Below are positions 16,579 to 25,317 of a stretch of 64,000 nucleotides of DNA, in pieces. The stretch is from a virus, in IMG/VR virus record IMGVR_UViG_3300021057_000274, positions 310,001-374,000 of that record; one strand, given 5' to 3'. The stretch's first letter is position 1. Every line of letters begins with the position of its first letter. Under the pieces are notes generated by a model. That model saw only the letters and a program-made list of their open reading frames with translations. It was not told the origin of the DNA and made no database searches. The position numbers and the translations under genes are program-made.

Positions 16579-17679
16579 GTGAAGTTCACCAAGCTCTTTT
16601 CGCTCCAGTACGGCTCCCGCCTCTACGGCACCTCCACCCCGGAGTCCGACCTCGATCTCAAGCACGTCGTCCTTCCGGAGCTCGGTGACCTTCTCGCTGG
16701 CAACGCGATCGGCAACGTCGTCAAGAAGACGAACAACCAGGCAAACACCCGCAACTCCAAGGACGACGTCGACGAGGAGTTCATCCCCGTCCAGGTCTTC
16801 GCGAGGGACTTCTTCCGCGGCCAGACGTACGCGCTCGAGATCGCGTACGCGCTCGAGGGCACGCACTGCGGCCAGACATTTTACTCGGACATCGAAACTC
16901 CGCTGGCGCCTTCAACGTACGACGTCAAGAAAAAGATTCTTCGGCGCGAGCTACCATACATGGATCCCGGGATTAAATTCTTGGAGTTCACCAAGGAGCT
17001 TCGTGCCAAGTTCTTGACGTCCAACCTCAAGGCGATGGTCGGTTACGCCGTCGGTCAAGCGATCAAGTACTCCGCTAAGGGCGAGCGTCTTAACGCCGCA
17101 CGGCGTGTTCTCGCCGTGCTCAAGGACTACGCTGATCTCCCCCAAGGCAACAAGCCCTTCGGACCAGGACAGCAGCGGCTCGCTGAGATCGCGGGCGACA
17201 ATCGCTTCGCGAGCATGGCGTCGGCCTGGTTTCAGGTCACCGAGTACGACATCGGTGACGGACGCATGCGTCCCTGCTTCAAGCTGCTCGAGAAGACGCT
17301 TCCCTTCACCTCGACCGTCGACCACACGATCGGCGTCGTCGAGGCGATCATCGACAGCTACGGCTCTCGCGCCGACGCGGCTGCATTCACGAATGCCGAC
17401 TGGAAAGCGCTGATGCATGCCCTCCGCATCACCGAGGAGGGCCTGGAGCTGCTCAACCATCACTTCATCACCTTTCCACGCCGCAACGTCGAGAAGCTGC
17501 TCGAGGTTAAGAGGGGCATGCACTCTTTCAACGACGTCGAGGCTGAGATCAACGCCAAGGTTGATCAGCTCAAGAGTCTCGAGAGATTGTCCTCTCTGCC
17601 GAAGCACACTCCCGAGCTCCAAGCCGTGTTCAACGTCTGGCTGACGACGTGGATGAAGCGCTTCTACGGAGTGAAGTAA
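16579..17679 (+). CDS. RlaP-type predicted nucleotidyltransferase, 366 aa
   Basis: Opens with a polymerase-beta-type nucleotidyltransferase signature: YGSRLYGTSTPESDLDLKHV, with the G-S and the DxD-type SDLDLK metal site. A second carboxylate strand appears at EEFIPVQVF, and a long helical domain follows. This matches COG3541/RlaP ('RNA-ligase-associated predicted nucleotidyltransferase'), often encoded with RNA ligases and thought to act in RNA repair. An RNA ligase is present at 25318. GTG start with GGAGGC site. Confidence 0.72.
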   Translation: MKFTKLFSLQYGSRLYGTSTPESDLDLKHVVLPELGDLLAGNAIGNVVKKTNNQANTRNSKDDVDEEFIPVQVFARDFFRGQTYALEIAYALEGTHCGQTFYSDIETPLAPSTYDVKKKILRRELPYMDPGIKFLEFTKELRAKFLTSNLKAMVGYAVGQAIKYSAKGERLNAARRVLAVLKDYADLPQGNKPFGPGQQRLAEIAGDNRFASMASAWFQVTEYDIGDGRMRPCFKLLEKTLPFTSTVDHTIGVVEAIIDSYGSRADAAAFTNADWKALMHALRITEEGLELLNHHFITFPRRNVEKLLEVKRGMHSFNDVEAEINAKVDQLKSLERLSSLPKHTPELQAVFNVWLTTWMKRFYGVK

Positions 17680-18113
17680 TGCCGATCTATCGTCGCTTCG
17701 ACAAGAATCGCCCAGAGATTGTAGACCCAAAGGACCTTCCCCTCTCTCGGGAGGAAGCCTTGGCTTGCGCCACGATCACAGACCAGTGGCCTGGTGGGCT
17801 GGGAGAGGTTCTCGTGCCCGATGCCAAGCAGAAGCGCGGCTTCAAGCGCGACCCGTCCTTCAGCGTCTTCAAGAAAGATTACTCGTGCCCGTCGGACGCA
17901 CTCAAGTGCCCGGTCATGGTCATCAAGGAGATGCGCGGGTGGCCGCACGGCGAGTACGCGAAGCACCTCTCGGCGTGGAGAAGTCTTCGCGACGCTTACG
18001 CGAAGGTTCTCGGGCTCGATCTCAAGGCCGCTCACGAGCTCTACAACGAGCACCTTCGCTCGACGCCGAGAGAGATGTCGAAGGTGCTCCGACAATATGC
18101 TGAGCTCGTATGA
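17679..18113 (+). CDS. Hypothetical protein, 144 aa
   Basis: ATG 17679 overlaps the RlaP-like stop (TAATG). Mixed alpha/beta with two Cys near the centre. No family recognised. Confidence 0.6.
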   Translation: MPIYRRFDKNRPEIVDPKDLPLSREEALACATITDQWPGGLGEVLVPDAKQKRGFKRDPSFSVFKKDYSCPSDALKCPVMVIKEMRGWPHGEYAKHLSAWRSLRDAYAKVLGLDLKAAHELYNEHLRSTPREMSKVLRQYAELV

Positions 18114-18493
18114 AGGTCGATCTCATCAGCGTTATGTTCGCGGTTCGGTACATCGAGCAGCGTCGCCGAGAGTTCAACACACAGATGAGAAGCTTGCGCG
18201 CGATGGGCGTGCGCAAGAAGGTACCTATCCTGGGCAGCAATTATCATCACTTCTGTGAGCGGCTGATCGAGCGAGTCGACCGGAGTGATCGCCAACGGGT
18301 GCTTGACGCGTTTTTCAACTTCATCTCGACGCAGCGCGAGCTACCGATCGGCGAGAAGGTCGTCCGCTCAGCGAGCTTGGGTTACACGCTCGCGTACGAG
18401 GTGTCACCAGGAAAACCGACGCCCATCGATGACGAAGGGACAACGTTTCTCATCAGTCTTAAAACCGTGATGAAGAACGACAAAATTCTCTAG
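18110..18493 (+). CDS. Hypothetical protein, 127 aa
   Basis: ATGA overlap with the upstream gene. Helical, basic first half and a beta-rich second half. No family recognised. Confidence 0.6.
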   Translation: MKVDLISVMFAVRYIEQRRREFNTQMRSLRAMGVRKKVPILGSNYHHFCERLIERVDRSDRQRVLDAFFNFISTQRELPIGEKVVRSASLGYTLAYEVSPGKPTPIDDEGTTFLISLKTVMKNDKIL

Positions 18494-18498
18494 AAGTG

Positions 18499-18527
18499 TG
18501 TACTTTTTGAGAGCTTTTTGATACAAT
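18499..18527 (+). promoter_or_regulatory. Promoter of the DNA ligase gene
   Basis: TGTACT (18499-18504), 17 bases, TACAAT (18522-18527), then ATCGTCAATCG and TTGAGGC before ATG 18557. Confidence 0.8.
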
Positions 18528-18556
18528 TCTCATATCGTCAATCGTTGAGGCATTAA

Positions 18557-19885
18557 ATGTCCAAACCCTTCGCCGACGCCATCCTGACAGCCGAGCAACA
18601 CTCGACCCACAAGGAGAAGCACGCGGCGCTCAGCGGCATGGACAGCAACGGCGTCCGCCTCGTCGTCGAGGCCCTCAACCCGTACCGTCGCTTCCATGTC
18701 AAGAAGTTCGACAAGCCGGTCGCTTACGCGACCGTCGACGCCGATCTCGGCGAGTTCTTCAAGCTCCTCGATCAGCTCCACGCGCGCACGATCACTGGCA
18801 ACGCCGCTCGCGCCGCCGTCACCGCCGTCCTCGGCCTCTTCACCCAGCGTACCGCCGCGGTCCTCGAGCGCGTCCTGATCAAGGACCTCGACTGCGGCGC
18901 GTCGTCGACCACCTTCGAGAAGCTCTACCCCGGCCTCAAGGTGCCGTGCCACAACCTCGGCCTCGCGGTCAACCAGGACACCGTCGCCGACGTCTTCGAC
19001 GTCATGCAGCCGAACGCCAAGGGCGTCTGGAAGCCGACCGGCGCGCGGAAGGACCACCTGATCGCCGAGGTCAAGTACGACGGCCATCGCGGCAACCTCC
19101 TCGTCGAGAACGGCGGCGTCACCCCGCTCTCGCGCGGCGGCCGCGTCATCGAGTCATGGGAGGGCCGCTGGGACGCCGAGCTCGCCGAGCTCGAGAAGAT
19201 GCTCGGCTACCCGTTCGTCCTCGACGGCGAGGCGATGGGCGCCGACTTCCGCTCGACCAGCAAGAGCCGCGGCAAGGACAAGAGCCGCTCGAAGGACCTC
19301 AAGTTCTACGCGTTCGACCTGATCCCGCTCACCGCGTGGAAGGCCGAGAAGTACGACCTGGTCCAGTCTGAGCGCTCCGCGCACCTCGAGAAGGTGCTCC
19401 GCCTGCTCGGCTCGAAGGACATCATCAAGTCTGAGTACCGGATCATCAAGACGATGGCCGAGCTCAACGCGTGGTACAAGGAGGTTCTGAAGCTCGGCCA
19501 GGAGGGCTTGATCCTCAAGGACCCGAACGGTGTCTACGTCTGGGACCGCTCGCCCCTGTGGATCAAGTACAAGCCGTACTACTCGTACGACCTGAAGATC
19601 ACTGGCTGGTACTACGGCAATCCGGGCTCGAAGTACGAGAAGATGTTGGGCGGCTTCGAGCTCGAGGGCGTTGACGCCGCGTCGGGCAAGTACATCAAGA
19701 CCCGTTGCGGCGGCGGCCTCTCCGACAAGCAACGCGTCGAGTTCCTCGCCGCCATCCTGTCGGGCGTCGACACCCCGATCGGCAAGACCGCTGAGATCGA
19801 GGGCAAGGAGCTGTCCCTCGCCGAGAACGCGACAGTCTGGGCGGTGCGCGAGCCGGTGTTCGTTCAGATCCGGGACGACAAGTGA
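18557..19885 (+). CDS. ATP-dependent DNA ligase (T4 gp30-like), 442 aa
   Basis: A full-length replicative DNA ligase that seals nicks via an enzyme-adenylate. Motif I is AEVKYDGHRG with the adenylated lysine in KYDG (173-176). Motif III is around FVLDGEAMG, motif IV is EGLILKDP and motif V is LWIKYKPYY. A C-terminal OB-fold part with LSLAENATVWAVREPVFVQIR follows. Length is close to T4 gp30 (487 aa). It has its own strong promoter, and codon use suggests high expression. Confidence 0.92.
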   Translation: MSKPFADAILTAEQHSTHKEKHAALSGMDSNGVRLVVEALNPYRRFHVKKFDKPVAYATVDADLGEFFKLLDQLHARTITGNAARAAVTAVLGLFTQRTAAVLERVLIKDLDCGASSTTFEKLYPGLKVPCHNLGLAVNQDTVADVFDVMQPNAKGVWKPTGARKDHLIAEVKYDGHRGNLLVENGGVTPLSRGGRVIESWEGRWDAELAELEKMLGYPFVLDGEAMGADFRSTSKSRGKDKSRSKDLKFYAFDLIPLTAWKAEKYDLVQSERSAHLEKVLRLLGSKDIIKSEYRIIKTMAELNAWYKEVLKLGQEGLILKDPNGVYVWDRSPLWIKYKPYYSYDLKITGWYYGNPGSKYEKMLGGFELEGVDAASGKYIKTRCGGGLSDKQRVEFLAAILSGVDTPIGKTAEIEGKELSLAENATVWAVREPVFVQIRDDK

Positions 19886-20145
19886 GGTACTGTCAGATCA
19901 GCGAGGCGCTCCTGGAGAGGCTCACCCAGTTTCTCGAGCGACAGCGAGTCAAGGAGTACCTCTCCTACCTGGTTCAGCTCCCGTCTGGCGAGCAGGAGCT
20001 CGTCGGCACGTACGTCCCGCTCATGGTCGGTAATCTGGTGGTTCTCCCAGACGGCACGCGTTGGAGAGTCGTGCTCGTTGACCAAAAGTTCGCGAACAAT
20101 CGGATGTGCCAAAATCCAGTCGCTCACGTGGAGCCCTGGGAGTGA
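19882..20145 (+). CDS. Hypothetical protein, 87 aa
   Basis: GTG start in a GTGA overlap with the ligase. Helical N-terminus and a small beta domain (GNLVVLPDGTRWRVVLVD). No family recognised. Confidence 0.6.
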   Translation: MRYCQISEALLERLTQFLERQRVKEYLSYLVQLPSGEQELVGTYVPLMVGNLVVLPDGTRWRVVLVDQKFANNRMCQNPVAHVEPWE

Positions 20146-20333
20146 GCGCCCTCGCTCAGCTTCAAGCCGCTCTCGCGCGAAAGCAGGGGAGTCATTCCCC
20201 CAAGCAAGAGGAGCAACCCCCTAACGACCAGAACGCGTTCTTCATCCCGTTCAACTTCATCGAGACGTCAGGCACTTACTACGACGCCAAGGGAGTCGCC
20301 TACACGATCACCTACGATCGGGACCTCAAGTGA
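20142..20333 (+). CDS. Hypothetical protein, 63 aa
   Basis: GTG 20142 in a GTGA overlap; the frame from 20106 is not used. Gln-rich linker after a short helix. No family recognised. Confidence 0.55.
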   Translation: MSALAQLQAALARKQGSHSPKQEEQPPNDQNAFFIPFNFIETSGTYYDAKGVAYTITYDRDLK

Positions 20334-20713
20334 TTCGCACTCCAGCTGAACAGGTCGAGAAGCAGATCGTGCACTTGATCGAGCACGCGCAGACCCCAGA
20401 GCTCGCCGAGCTAGTGCGTGAGCGCACCGCGCTCCTCGCGAGCCTCTTGAAGCTGTCTGGCTCCAAGATCCATCACACTCGCGGCGTATACAACTCGCAC
20501 ACCCCTGAGCATCCGCTGTACAAGGACAACGGCGTGCCGTCTAGCGCTCTTCTTGAGCACGTCGTTTACAACCTGTTCTATCGCCCAGGCCGCGCGTTCT
20601 TCATCGACGGCAAGTGCGTCGAGCCTGGCTATCTCGGTTGGAAGCGCTGTCTCGAGCTCGAGAAGACGATGACGTGGCCGACGATGACTCGCGACACACG
20701 TCCGTACCAGTAG
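20330..20713 (+). CDS. Hypothetical protein, 127 aa
   Basis: GTG start in a GTGA overlap. Helical N-terminus and a His/Tyr-rich middle. No family recognised. Confidence 0.6.
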   Translation: MIRTPAEQVEKQIVHLIEHAQTPELAELVRERTALLASLLKLSGSKIHHTRGVYNSHTPEHPLYKDNGVPSSALLEHVVYNLFYRPGRAFFIDGKCVEPGYLGWKRCLELEKTMTWPTMTRDTRPYQ

Positions 20714-20719
20714 ATCTTG

Positions 20720-20749
20720 TTTCACCCCGAAGCTTATCTGTGATACCAT
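20720..20749 (+). promoter_or_regulatory. Promoter before the J-domain/kinase operon
   Basis: TTTCAC followed by TACCAT (20744-20749); the spacer is 17-18 bases. ATG 20757 is 7 nt beyond the -10, giving a leaderless transcript. Confidence 0.6.
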
Positions 20750-20756
20750 TGAAAGT

Positions 20757-21017
20757 ATGAGCGGCATCGCCATGGAAGAGATTCACGGTTGGCTCGAGCG
20801 CGGAAAGCTGCGAGGCTCGACCCACGTCCTGGTGATGCAAGACACTTTTGCGAACGAGTACTACCCGATCTTCGTCTCCCCCACCGAGAACGCTCGAGAG
20901 GTCGTCGAGAAGATCGAGAGCGACAAGCGCGAGCTCGCTGATCGCGTCATTGAGGTGTACAACCTGGCCCTTCCGTTCGTCGAGCAGCTCAACGAGAAGC
21001 GAGCTCGAAACTTCTGA
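20757..21017 (+). CDS. Hypothetical protein, 86 aa
   Basis: First gene of the operon with the J-domain/kinase and vWA genes. Helical, charged C-terminal half (a possible coiled coil). Its stop shares a base with the next start. Confidence 0.6.
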   Translation: MSGIAMEEIHGWLERGKLRGSTHVLVMQDTFANEYYPIFVSPTENAREVVEKIESDKRELADRVIEVYNLALPFVEQLNEKRARNF

Positions 21018-22048
21018 TGCGTCCTGTGGACAAGCTAACGGAGGCCGAGCTCCTCTCCGCTACGAGCCCTGAGGCGATCTTCACCGATGACGCCGACACG
21101 ATGAAGAGAGAGTGGCGCGCTCTCGTTAAGATCTGGCATCCTGACCAAAATCCCAAGGCCAATCGTGACGTGATGACTCACGTCAACAAGCTCTACGACG
21201 TGGGGTGCGAGAAGCTCAAGCTCGGAATCTGGTTCAACCCGTACGCGCTGCGCATCAAGGCGACGAACGGGAAGGAGTATGACCTCAAGTTCAAGAAGCA
21301 CCGCACCTTCGAGCTGGGTGACGTCTACATCGGGGTCAAGCAGGTCTCCTATCTCCTCGATAAGTCACCCGCCGCGGCCGCGCTCGTCGAGAACATGAAG
21401 CAAACGGTCGCGAGCTTTAAGTTCAAGGACGCCAAGATGGAGGAGCATGCTCGAAAATTTCTACCGAAGATCCTGGCGAGCGTCGAGACAGCCGACAAGC
21501 TAGTTGTCGTCCTGGCCAAGGAGCCGGACATGATCCTCCTTCGCGATGTCATCGAGCACAAGGGTGGAAAGCTCGACCCGGTGCAAGCGGCGTGGATCAT
21601 CACCAGGTTCTACAACGTCGGGTCTTATCTCGACATCATGAAGCTAACTCACAACGACCTGTCGCCCGACTCGATGTTCGTGTCACCCGACCACAAGTCG
21701 CTGGTGACCGGCTGGTGGTACGCGACGCCCCGCGGGCAGAAGATGAGATACGCCTCATCTCGCACGGTCCTCTACTCGCCGATCGACGTCACGACCTACA
21801 AGGACGCCAACCACCGCATCGACGGTGAGCTGATCAAGGCGACCGGCAGAGAGCTGTTCGGCGACCCTGCGGGCTCAGCTCTGAACTTCGATCCCAAGAT
21901 TCCGCGCCCGCTCAAGGAGTGGGCGACCTCTCCGAGCTCCGACAACATCGTCGAGGAGTTCAAGAAGTGGCAAGAGACCATCCTCAACAGCTTCGGCAAG
22001 CGTCGCTACGTCGAGCTGGACGCAAAGTTTAGCGACATCTACCCGTAA
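21017..22048 (+). CDS. J-domain plus protein-kinase-like protein, 343 aa
   Basis: Residues ~25-70 match a J domain, with WRALVKIWHPDQNP carrying the HPD (41-43) that stimulates Hsp70. Residues ~75-300 resemble a protein-kinase fold. THNDLSPDSMFV (211-222) parallels the catalytic loop HxDLxPxN, but the final Asn is Ser and the expected DFG is replaced by VTGWW. It may therefore be an inactive or atypical kinase. The vWA protein 12 bases downstream points to a two-component J/kinase-vWA module. Host DnaK is a likely partner (inference). Confidence 0.65.
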   Translation: MRPVDKLTEAELLSATSPEAIFTDDADTMKREWRALVKIWHPDQNPKANRDVMTHVNKLYDVGCEKLKLGIWFNPYALRIKATNGKEYDLKFKKHRTFELGDVYIGVKQVSYLLDKSPAAAALVENMKQTVASFKFKDAKMEEHARKFLPKILASVETADKLVVVLAKEPDMILLRDVIEHKGGKLDPVQAAWIITRFYNVGSYLDIMKLTHNDLSPDSMFVSPDHKSLVTGWWYATPRGQKMRYASSRTVLYSPIDVTTYKDANHRIDGELIKATGRELFGDPAGSALNFDPKIPRPLKEWATSPSSDNIVEEFKKWQETILNSFGKRRYVELDAKFSDIYP

Positions 22049-22060
22049 AGGAGAAGCAAC

Positions 22061-22978
22061 ATGGGTTCTGGAACCTTCAATCCGCATGAGTGGGACGCTT
22101 ACCGGACCACGACGGCTCACAAGACCACCAAGGGTGTCGGCGGCATCTACAAGCGCTCGACGCTCAAGCCCGAGCTCGACCCCCGCACCTTCAAGGTGCG
22201 AGAGTCCCGCGACTCGGTCGACAACCCGCAATCGACGCCGATCATCGTCGCCCTCGACGTCACCGGCTCGATGAACCCGATCTCCGACAAGATCGCGCGC
22301 GAGGGCCTGGGCATCCTCTTCAACGAGATCCTCAGCCGCAAGCCGGTCACGAACCCGCACCTGATGTTCATGGGCTTCGGTGACGTCGCGGCGCGAGACC
22401 CAGCGCCGCTCCAGGTCTCGCAGTTCGAGGCCGACAACCGCATCGTTGACCAGCTGACCGACATCTGGCTCGTCGGCGGCGGCGGCGGGAACGATTACGA
22501 GTCGTACCACCTTCCGCTCTACTTCGCGGCGATGCACACCTCGATCGACAGCATCGAGAAGCGCAAGAAGAAGGGCTACCTCTTCACGCTCGGCGACGAG
22601 TCGGTGCCGAAGTCTCCGCTGACGCCCGACCACATCGAGACGGTGTTCGGCTACAAGTCGCAAGTGTCGCTCTCCTACAAGCAGTGCCTCGAGATGGCGA
22701 GCCGGATGTACGAGTGCTTCCACCTCGTCACCGCTCAAGGCAACCACGGCTCGCGCTTCTTTCCGCGGTGGCAGGAGGAGATCGGGCAACGCGCGCTCCT
22801 CGTCGAGGACTACACCAAGATCGCCGAGGTGATCGTCTCGACGATCCAGGTGATGGAGGGTGACAACGTCGCCGCCGTCGTCGACAGCTGGGACCCGGAC
22901 ACCTCGATCGTCGTCAAGCGCGCGGTCGGTAGCCTCGTTCCGGCGGACCTGAAGAAGCTCGGCGCCGTCAAGCTGTGA
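22061..22978 (+). CDS. von Willebrand A domain protein, 305 aa
   Basis: The MIDAS metal site is visible (ALDVTGSMNP, DxTxS form of DxSxS), with the usual beta-alpha pattern after it and FTLGDESVP as the third MIDAS region. The N-terminus (residues 1-60) is Arg/Lys-rich and flexible. A Gly run (LVGGGGGND) sits before the helix that follows strand 4. Strong AAAGGAGAAGC site. Bacterial vWA proteins often pair with kinases or MoxR ATPases; here the partner is the J/kinase protein. Confidence 0.8.
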   Translation: MGSGTFNPHEWDAYRTTTAHKTTKGVGGIYKRSTLKPELDPRTFKVRESRDSVDNPQSTPIIVALDVTGSMNPISDKIAREGLGILFNEILSRKPVTNPHLMFMGFGDVAARDPAPLQVSQFEADNRIVDQLTDIWLVGGGGGNDYESYHLPLYFAAMHTSIDSIEKRKKKGYLFTLGDESVPKSPLTPDHIETVFGYKSQVSLSYKQCLEMASRMYECFHLVTAQGNHGSRFFPRWQEEIGQRALLVEDYTKIAEVIVSTIQVMEGDNVAAVVDSWDPDTSIVVKRAVGSLVPADLKKLGAVKL

Positions 22979-23199
22979 GGTTCGCGCTTCTTCTCTTGCT
23001 CCCGCTTCTCGGCTGTGGGGGACCTCAGCAGGTTCACATGTCTCCTGAGGAGGTCACCCAGGTTCAATCGGCGTGCGCCGCGATGGGTCTACAGTCGGGC
23101 TCTCTTCCTAACAAGGAGATCTCGGCGGGCGTCGTCTGTTACAAGATCGCGTACCCCGAGGAGAACCAGATCATGAGATCGATAAAGAAGGGTGGCTGA
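22975..23199 (+). CDS. Small lipoprotein, 74 aa
   Basis: GTG start in a GTGA overlap. The signal peptide RFALLLLLPLLGC has a lipobox (LLGC), so a lipid-anchored periplasmic or outer-membrane protein is predicted. Two more Cys could form a disulphide. Possible roles are exclusion or lysis accessory (Rz1-like); neither is supported further. Confidence 0.65.
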   Translation: MRFALLLLLPLLGCGGPQQVHMSPEEVTQVQSACAAMGLQSGSLPNKEISAGVVCYKIAYPEENQIMRSIKKGG

Positions 23200-23360
23200 T
23201 GGATCCAGTCACCAAGGCGATTTTCTTTCTCCTGACGATCGTCATCTGCGGACTTCCGGCGACCCTGATGGCTCTGCGCAACAAGGGCGACCCTGTCATC
23301 GCGACCGTGATCGGGCTCTTAGTCGCCTCGTCGATGGTCAGCTACATCTCCAAGCTATGA
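23199..23360 (+). CDS. Two-helix membrane protein, 53 aa
   Basis: ATG 23199 overlaps the lipoprotein stop (TGATG). Two hydrophobic helices (IFFLLTIVICGLPATLMAL and VIATVIGLLVASSMVSYI) are joined by a short charged turn. Ends in an ATGA overlap with the next gene. Holin-like topology, but function unknown. Confidence 0.55.
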   Translation: MDPVTKAIFFLLTIVICGLPATLMALRNKGDPVIATVIGLLVASSMVSYISKL

Positions 23361-24508
23361 AAGCGTGCGTCGTCATCGGAGCGAACTACGGCGACGAGGG
23401 AAAGGGGCTCGTCACCGATTTTCTCACGTCGCTGACCGGCGCTGAGCTGGTCGTGCGCTTCAACGGCGGCGCGCAGGCCGGTCACACCGTCGTCACTCCT
23501 TGCGGTCGGCGGCACGTCTTTCATCACTTCGGCGCCGGGACCCTCGCAGGCGCCGCGACGTACCTGAGCCACCACTTTATCGTCAACCCTCTGCTCTTCA
23601 ACAAGGAGCACGAGGAGCTGCTGACCGACTATCGGATGCCGGTGGTCCACGTCAATCCGGAGGCCCCGGTGACGACGATCTACGACATGCTGATCAACCA
23701 GCTCGCCGAGGAGGTGCGTGGGGCCTCACGTCACGGGAGCTGCGGGATCGGGATCAACGAGACCGTTCATCGCCATGAGACGTCGGACTACAAGCTGTGC
23801 GTCGGGGACCTCTTCGTGCGTGACGAGAACGAGCGCACGACGATCCAACGCATGGTCCACATGATCGCGACCCAGTGGGTGCCCCTCCGCCTGGTTCAGC
23901 TCGGCATCACGCCGACGAGCTACTTCTCGTCGATGGTTGACTCGCTAGGAGTAATGAACAAGTGGATCCAGGAGGCTCTCGACTTCACCGACAAGGTCAA
24001 CCTAGCGGGCGAGGAGGTCATCCTGAGCGCTAAGGGCGTCATCTTCGAGGGAGCACAAGGGCTGCTTCTCGACCAAAACAATCGTGACGACTTCCCCCAC
24101 GTCACGAGATCTAACACTGGCCTCAAGAACGTCGTCGAGATCGCCGAGAGAGTCGGGATCTTCAAGCAGCTCGACGTTCACTACGTGACGCGACCCTACC
24201 TCACTCGTCACGGGGCAGGTCGGCTTCACAAGGAGTGGCCGACGCCGCCCTTCAAGGTCGACGATCAAACTAACGTTCACAACCAGTACCAAGGCGCGAT
24301 GCGTTACGCGCCGATCAGCCCGATCTCCGTCGCCTCAAGGGTACACGGAGATGTAGCTCAGGCAGAGCAGCAGAGTGACCTCGAGATTCGCCCGTACCTC
24401 GCGATGACGTGCTCGGATCACATGCCGTTCGACCCTGAGTTCTTCGACGTCAAGATTCCCCGCAGCCTGATGTCCACTGGCCCCGCCAGAAACCAGGTGA
24501 GGTGGTAG
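23357..24508 (+). CDS. Adenylosuccinate synthetase-like enzyme (PurA/PurZ family), 383 aa
   Basis: GTP-binding and catalytic motifs of adenylosuccinate synthetase are clear: GANYGDEGKGL at residues 8-18, FNGGAQAGHTVV, FEGAQGLLLD and TRSNT. Asp13, the PurA general base that is Ser in canonical PurZ, is kept. The residue after GKG is Leu as in PurZ rather than Lys. The protein is about 45 aa shorter than E. coli PurA. It may join Asp to IMP or to (d)GMP (2-aminoadenine route); sequence alone does not decide. ATG overlaps the upstream stop. Confidence 0.8.
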   Translation: MKACVVIGANYGDEGKGLVTDFLTSLTGAELVVRFNGGAQAGHTVVTPCGRRHVFHHFGAGTLAGAATYLSHHFIVNPLLFNKEHEELLTDYRMPVVHVNPEAPVTTIYDMLINQLAEEVRGASRHGSCGIGINETVHRHETSDYKLCVGDLFVRDENERTTIQRMVHMIATQWVPLRLVQLGITPTSYFSSMVDSLGVMNKWIQEALDFTDKVNLAGEEVILSAKGVIFEGAQGLLLDQNNRDDFPHVTRSNTGLKNVVEIAERVGIFKQLDVHYVTRPYLTRHGAGRLHKEWPTPPFKVDDQTNVHNQYQGAMRYAPISPISVASRVHGDVAQAEQQSDLEIRPYLAMTCSDHMPFDPEFFDVKIPRSLMSTGPARNQVRW

Positions 24509-24519
24509 TCTAGCGTCAC

Positions 24520-24535
24520 CCGCCCTAGCGGGCGG
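24520..24535 (+). other. GC hairpin after the PurA-like gene
   Basis: CCGCCC and GGGCGG form a 6-bp stem around TAGC. There is no T-run, so it may be an mRNA stabiliser or a factor-dependent stop rather than an intrinsic terminator. Confidence 0.4.
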
Positions 24536-24539
24536 TGCC

Positions 24540-25070
24540 GTGGAAGGTCTAGCAGTGCACATCATCAAGAACAGTGACGTCCTCTCGGACAAGGCGGTCG
24601 CCTACTTTGAGACGGTCAAGTATCCAGGCTCTAAGTTCATCCTCGACTCCTGCGTCAAGGGGGCCTGGGGGTGGACAGACTACCCAGCGGCGATCTTCTA
24701 TCAGCCCAACCCACCTCGAGGTCGACCCGAGTGTACCAACTACTTCGGCATCGTCATCAAGGGTAGCCAGATGTTTATCTGCCAAGCGATCGACATCACG
24801 ACGGTGCGCATCGACGCGGTTGTCGCAGATGATGGTGACGTCATCTGGAGCCGTTATCGCCACGATTATCGTGAGTCGAATGACGGATCGGTGTGGATCG
24901 ACGGCGGTCGAGACTACACTCGTAGCGGCGTCTTTGATCCGCATCCGAAAGGGTTTCCTCGCTTCGTCTCGCTGATCGTCGACAGGGACCAGCTTCGTTT
25001 CGCGACGGAGGCCGAGGTGTCTTGGCCATTTCAACTCACTCCCCCTGACACCACCTACACGGAGGCTTAG
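24540..25070 (+). CDS. Hypothetical protein, 176 aa
   Basis: Starts at GTG 24540 (or GTG 24555). A Trp-rich alpha/beta protein (SCVKGAWGWTDYPAAIFY, TNYFGIVIKGSQMFICQAID). No family recognised. Confidence 0.6.
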   Translation: MEGLAVHIIKNSDVLSDKAVAYFETVKYPGSKFILDSCVKGAWGWTDYPAAIFYQPNPPRGRPECTNYFGIVIKGSQMFICQAIDITTVRIDAVVADDGDVIWSRYRHDYRESNDGSVWIDGGRDYTRSGVFDPHPKGFPRFVSLIVDRDQLRFATEAEVSWPFQLTPPDTTYTEA

Positions 25071-25214
25071 ATGTTCTCGTATCTCACCCTCATCATCCTT
25101 GAGCTGAATGATCGTATCAACAGCGAGCTCGACACTGGCTTGGTCATCTGCGGGCTGATCGAGCTCCTCGCAGAGATCCTCCTGCTCGGAGCATTGTTTT
25201 CTGGAAAGTGCTGA
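25071..25214 (+). CDS. Small hydrophobic protein, 47 aa
   Basis: ATG immediately after the previous stop, with a CGGAGG site inside the upstream gene. The second half is a probable membrane helix (LIELLAEILLLGALF). Confidence 0.5.
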   Translation: MFSYLTLIILELNDRINSELDTGLVICGLIELLAEILLLGALFSGKC

Positions 25215-25239
25215 GAAGTTAGCCTCTTGACTTGAGCCG

Positions 25240-25268
25240 TTTACAGGTGAACGGATATATGTTACCAT
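25240..25268 (+). promoter_or_regulatory. Promoter of the RNA ligase gene
   Basis: TTTACA (25240-25245), 17 bases, TACCAT (25263-25268). Confidence 0.65.
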
Positions 25269-25317
25269 TCGCCTTCATCCTGAATTTAACGTGCGTTCTC
25301 TCAATATAGCTAGATTC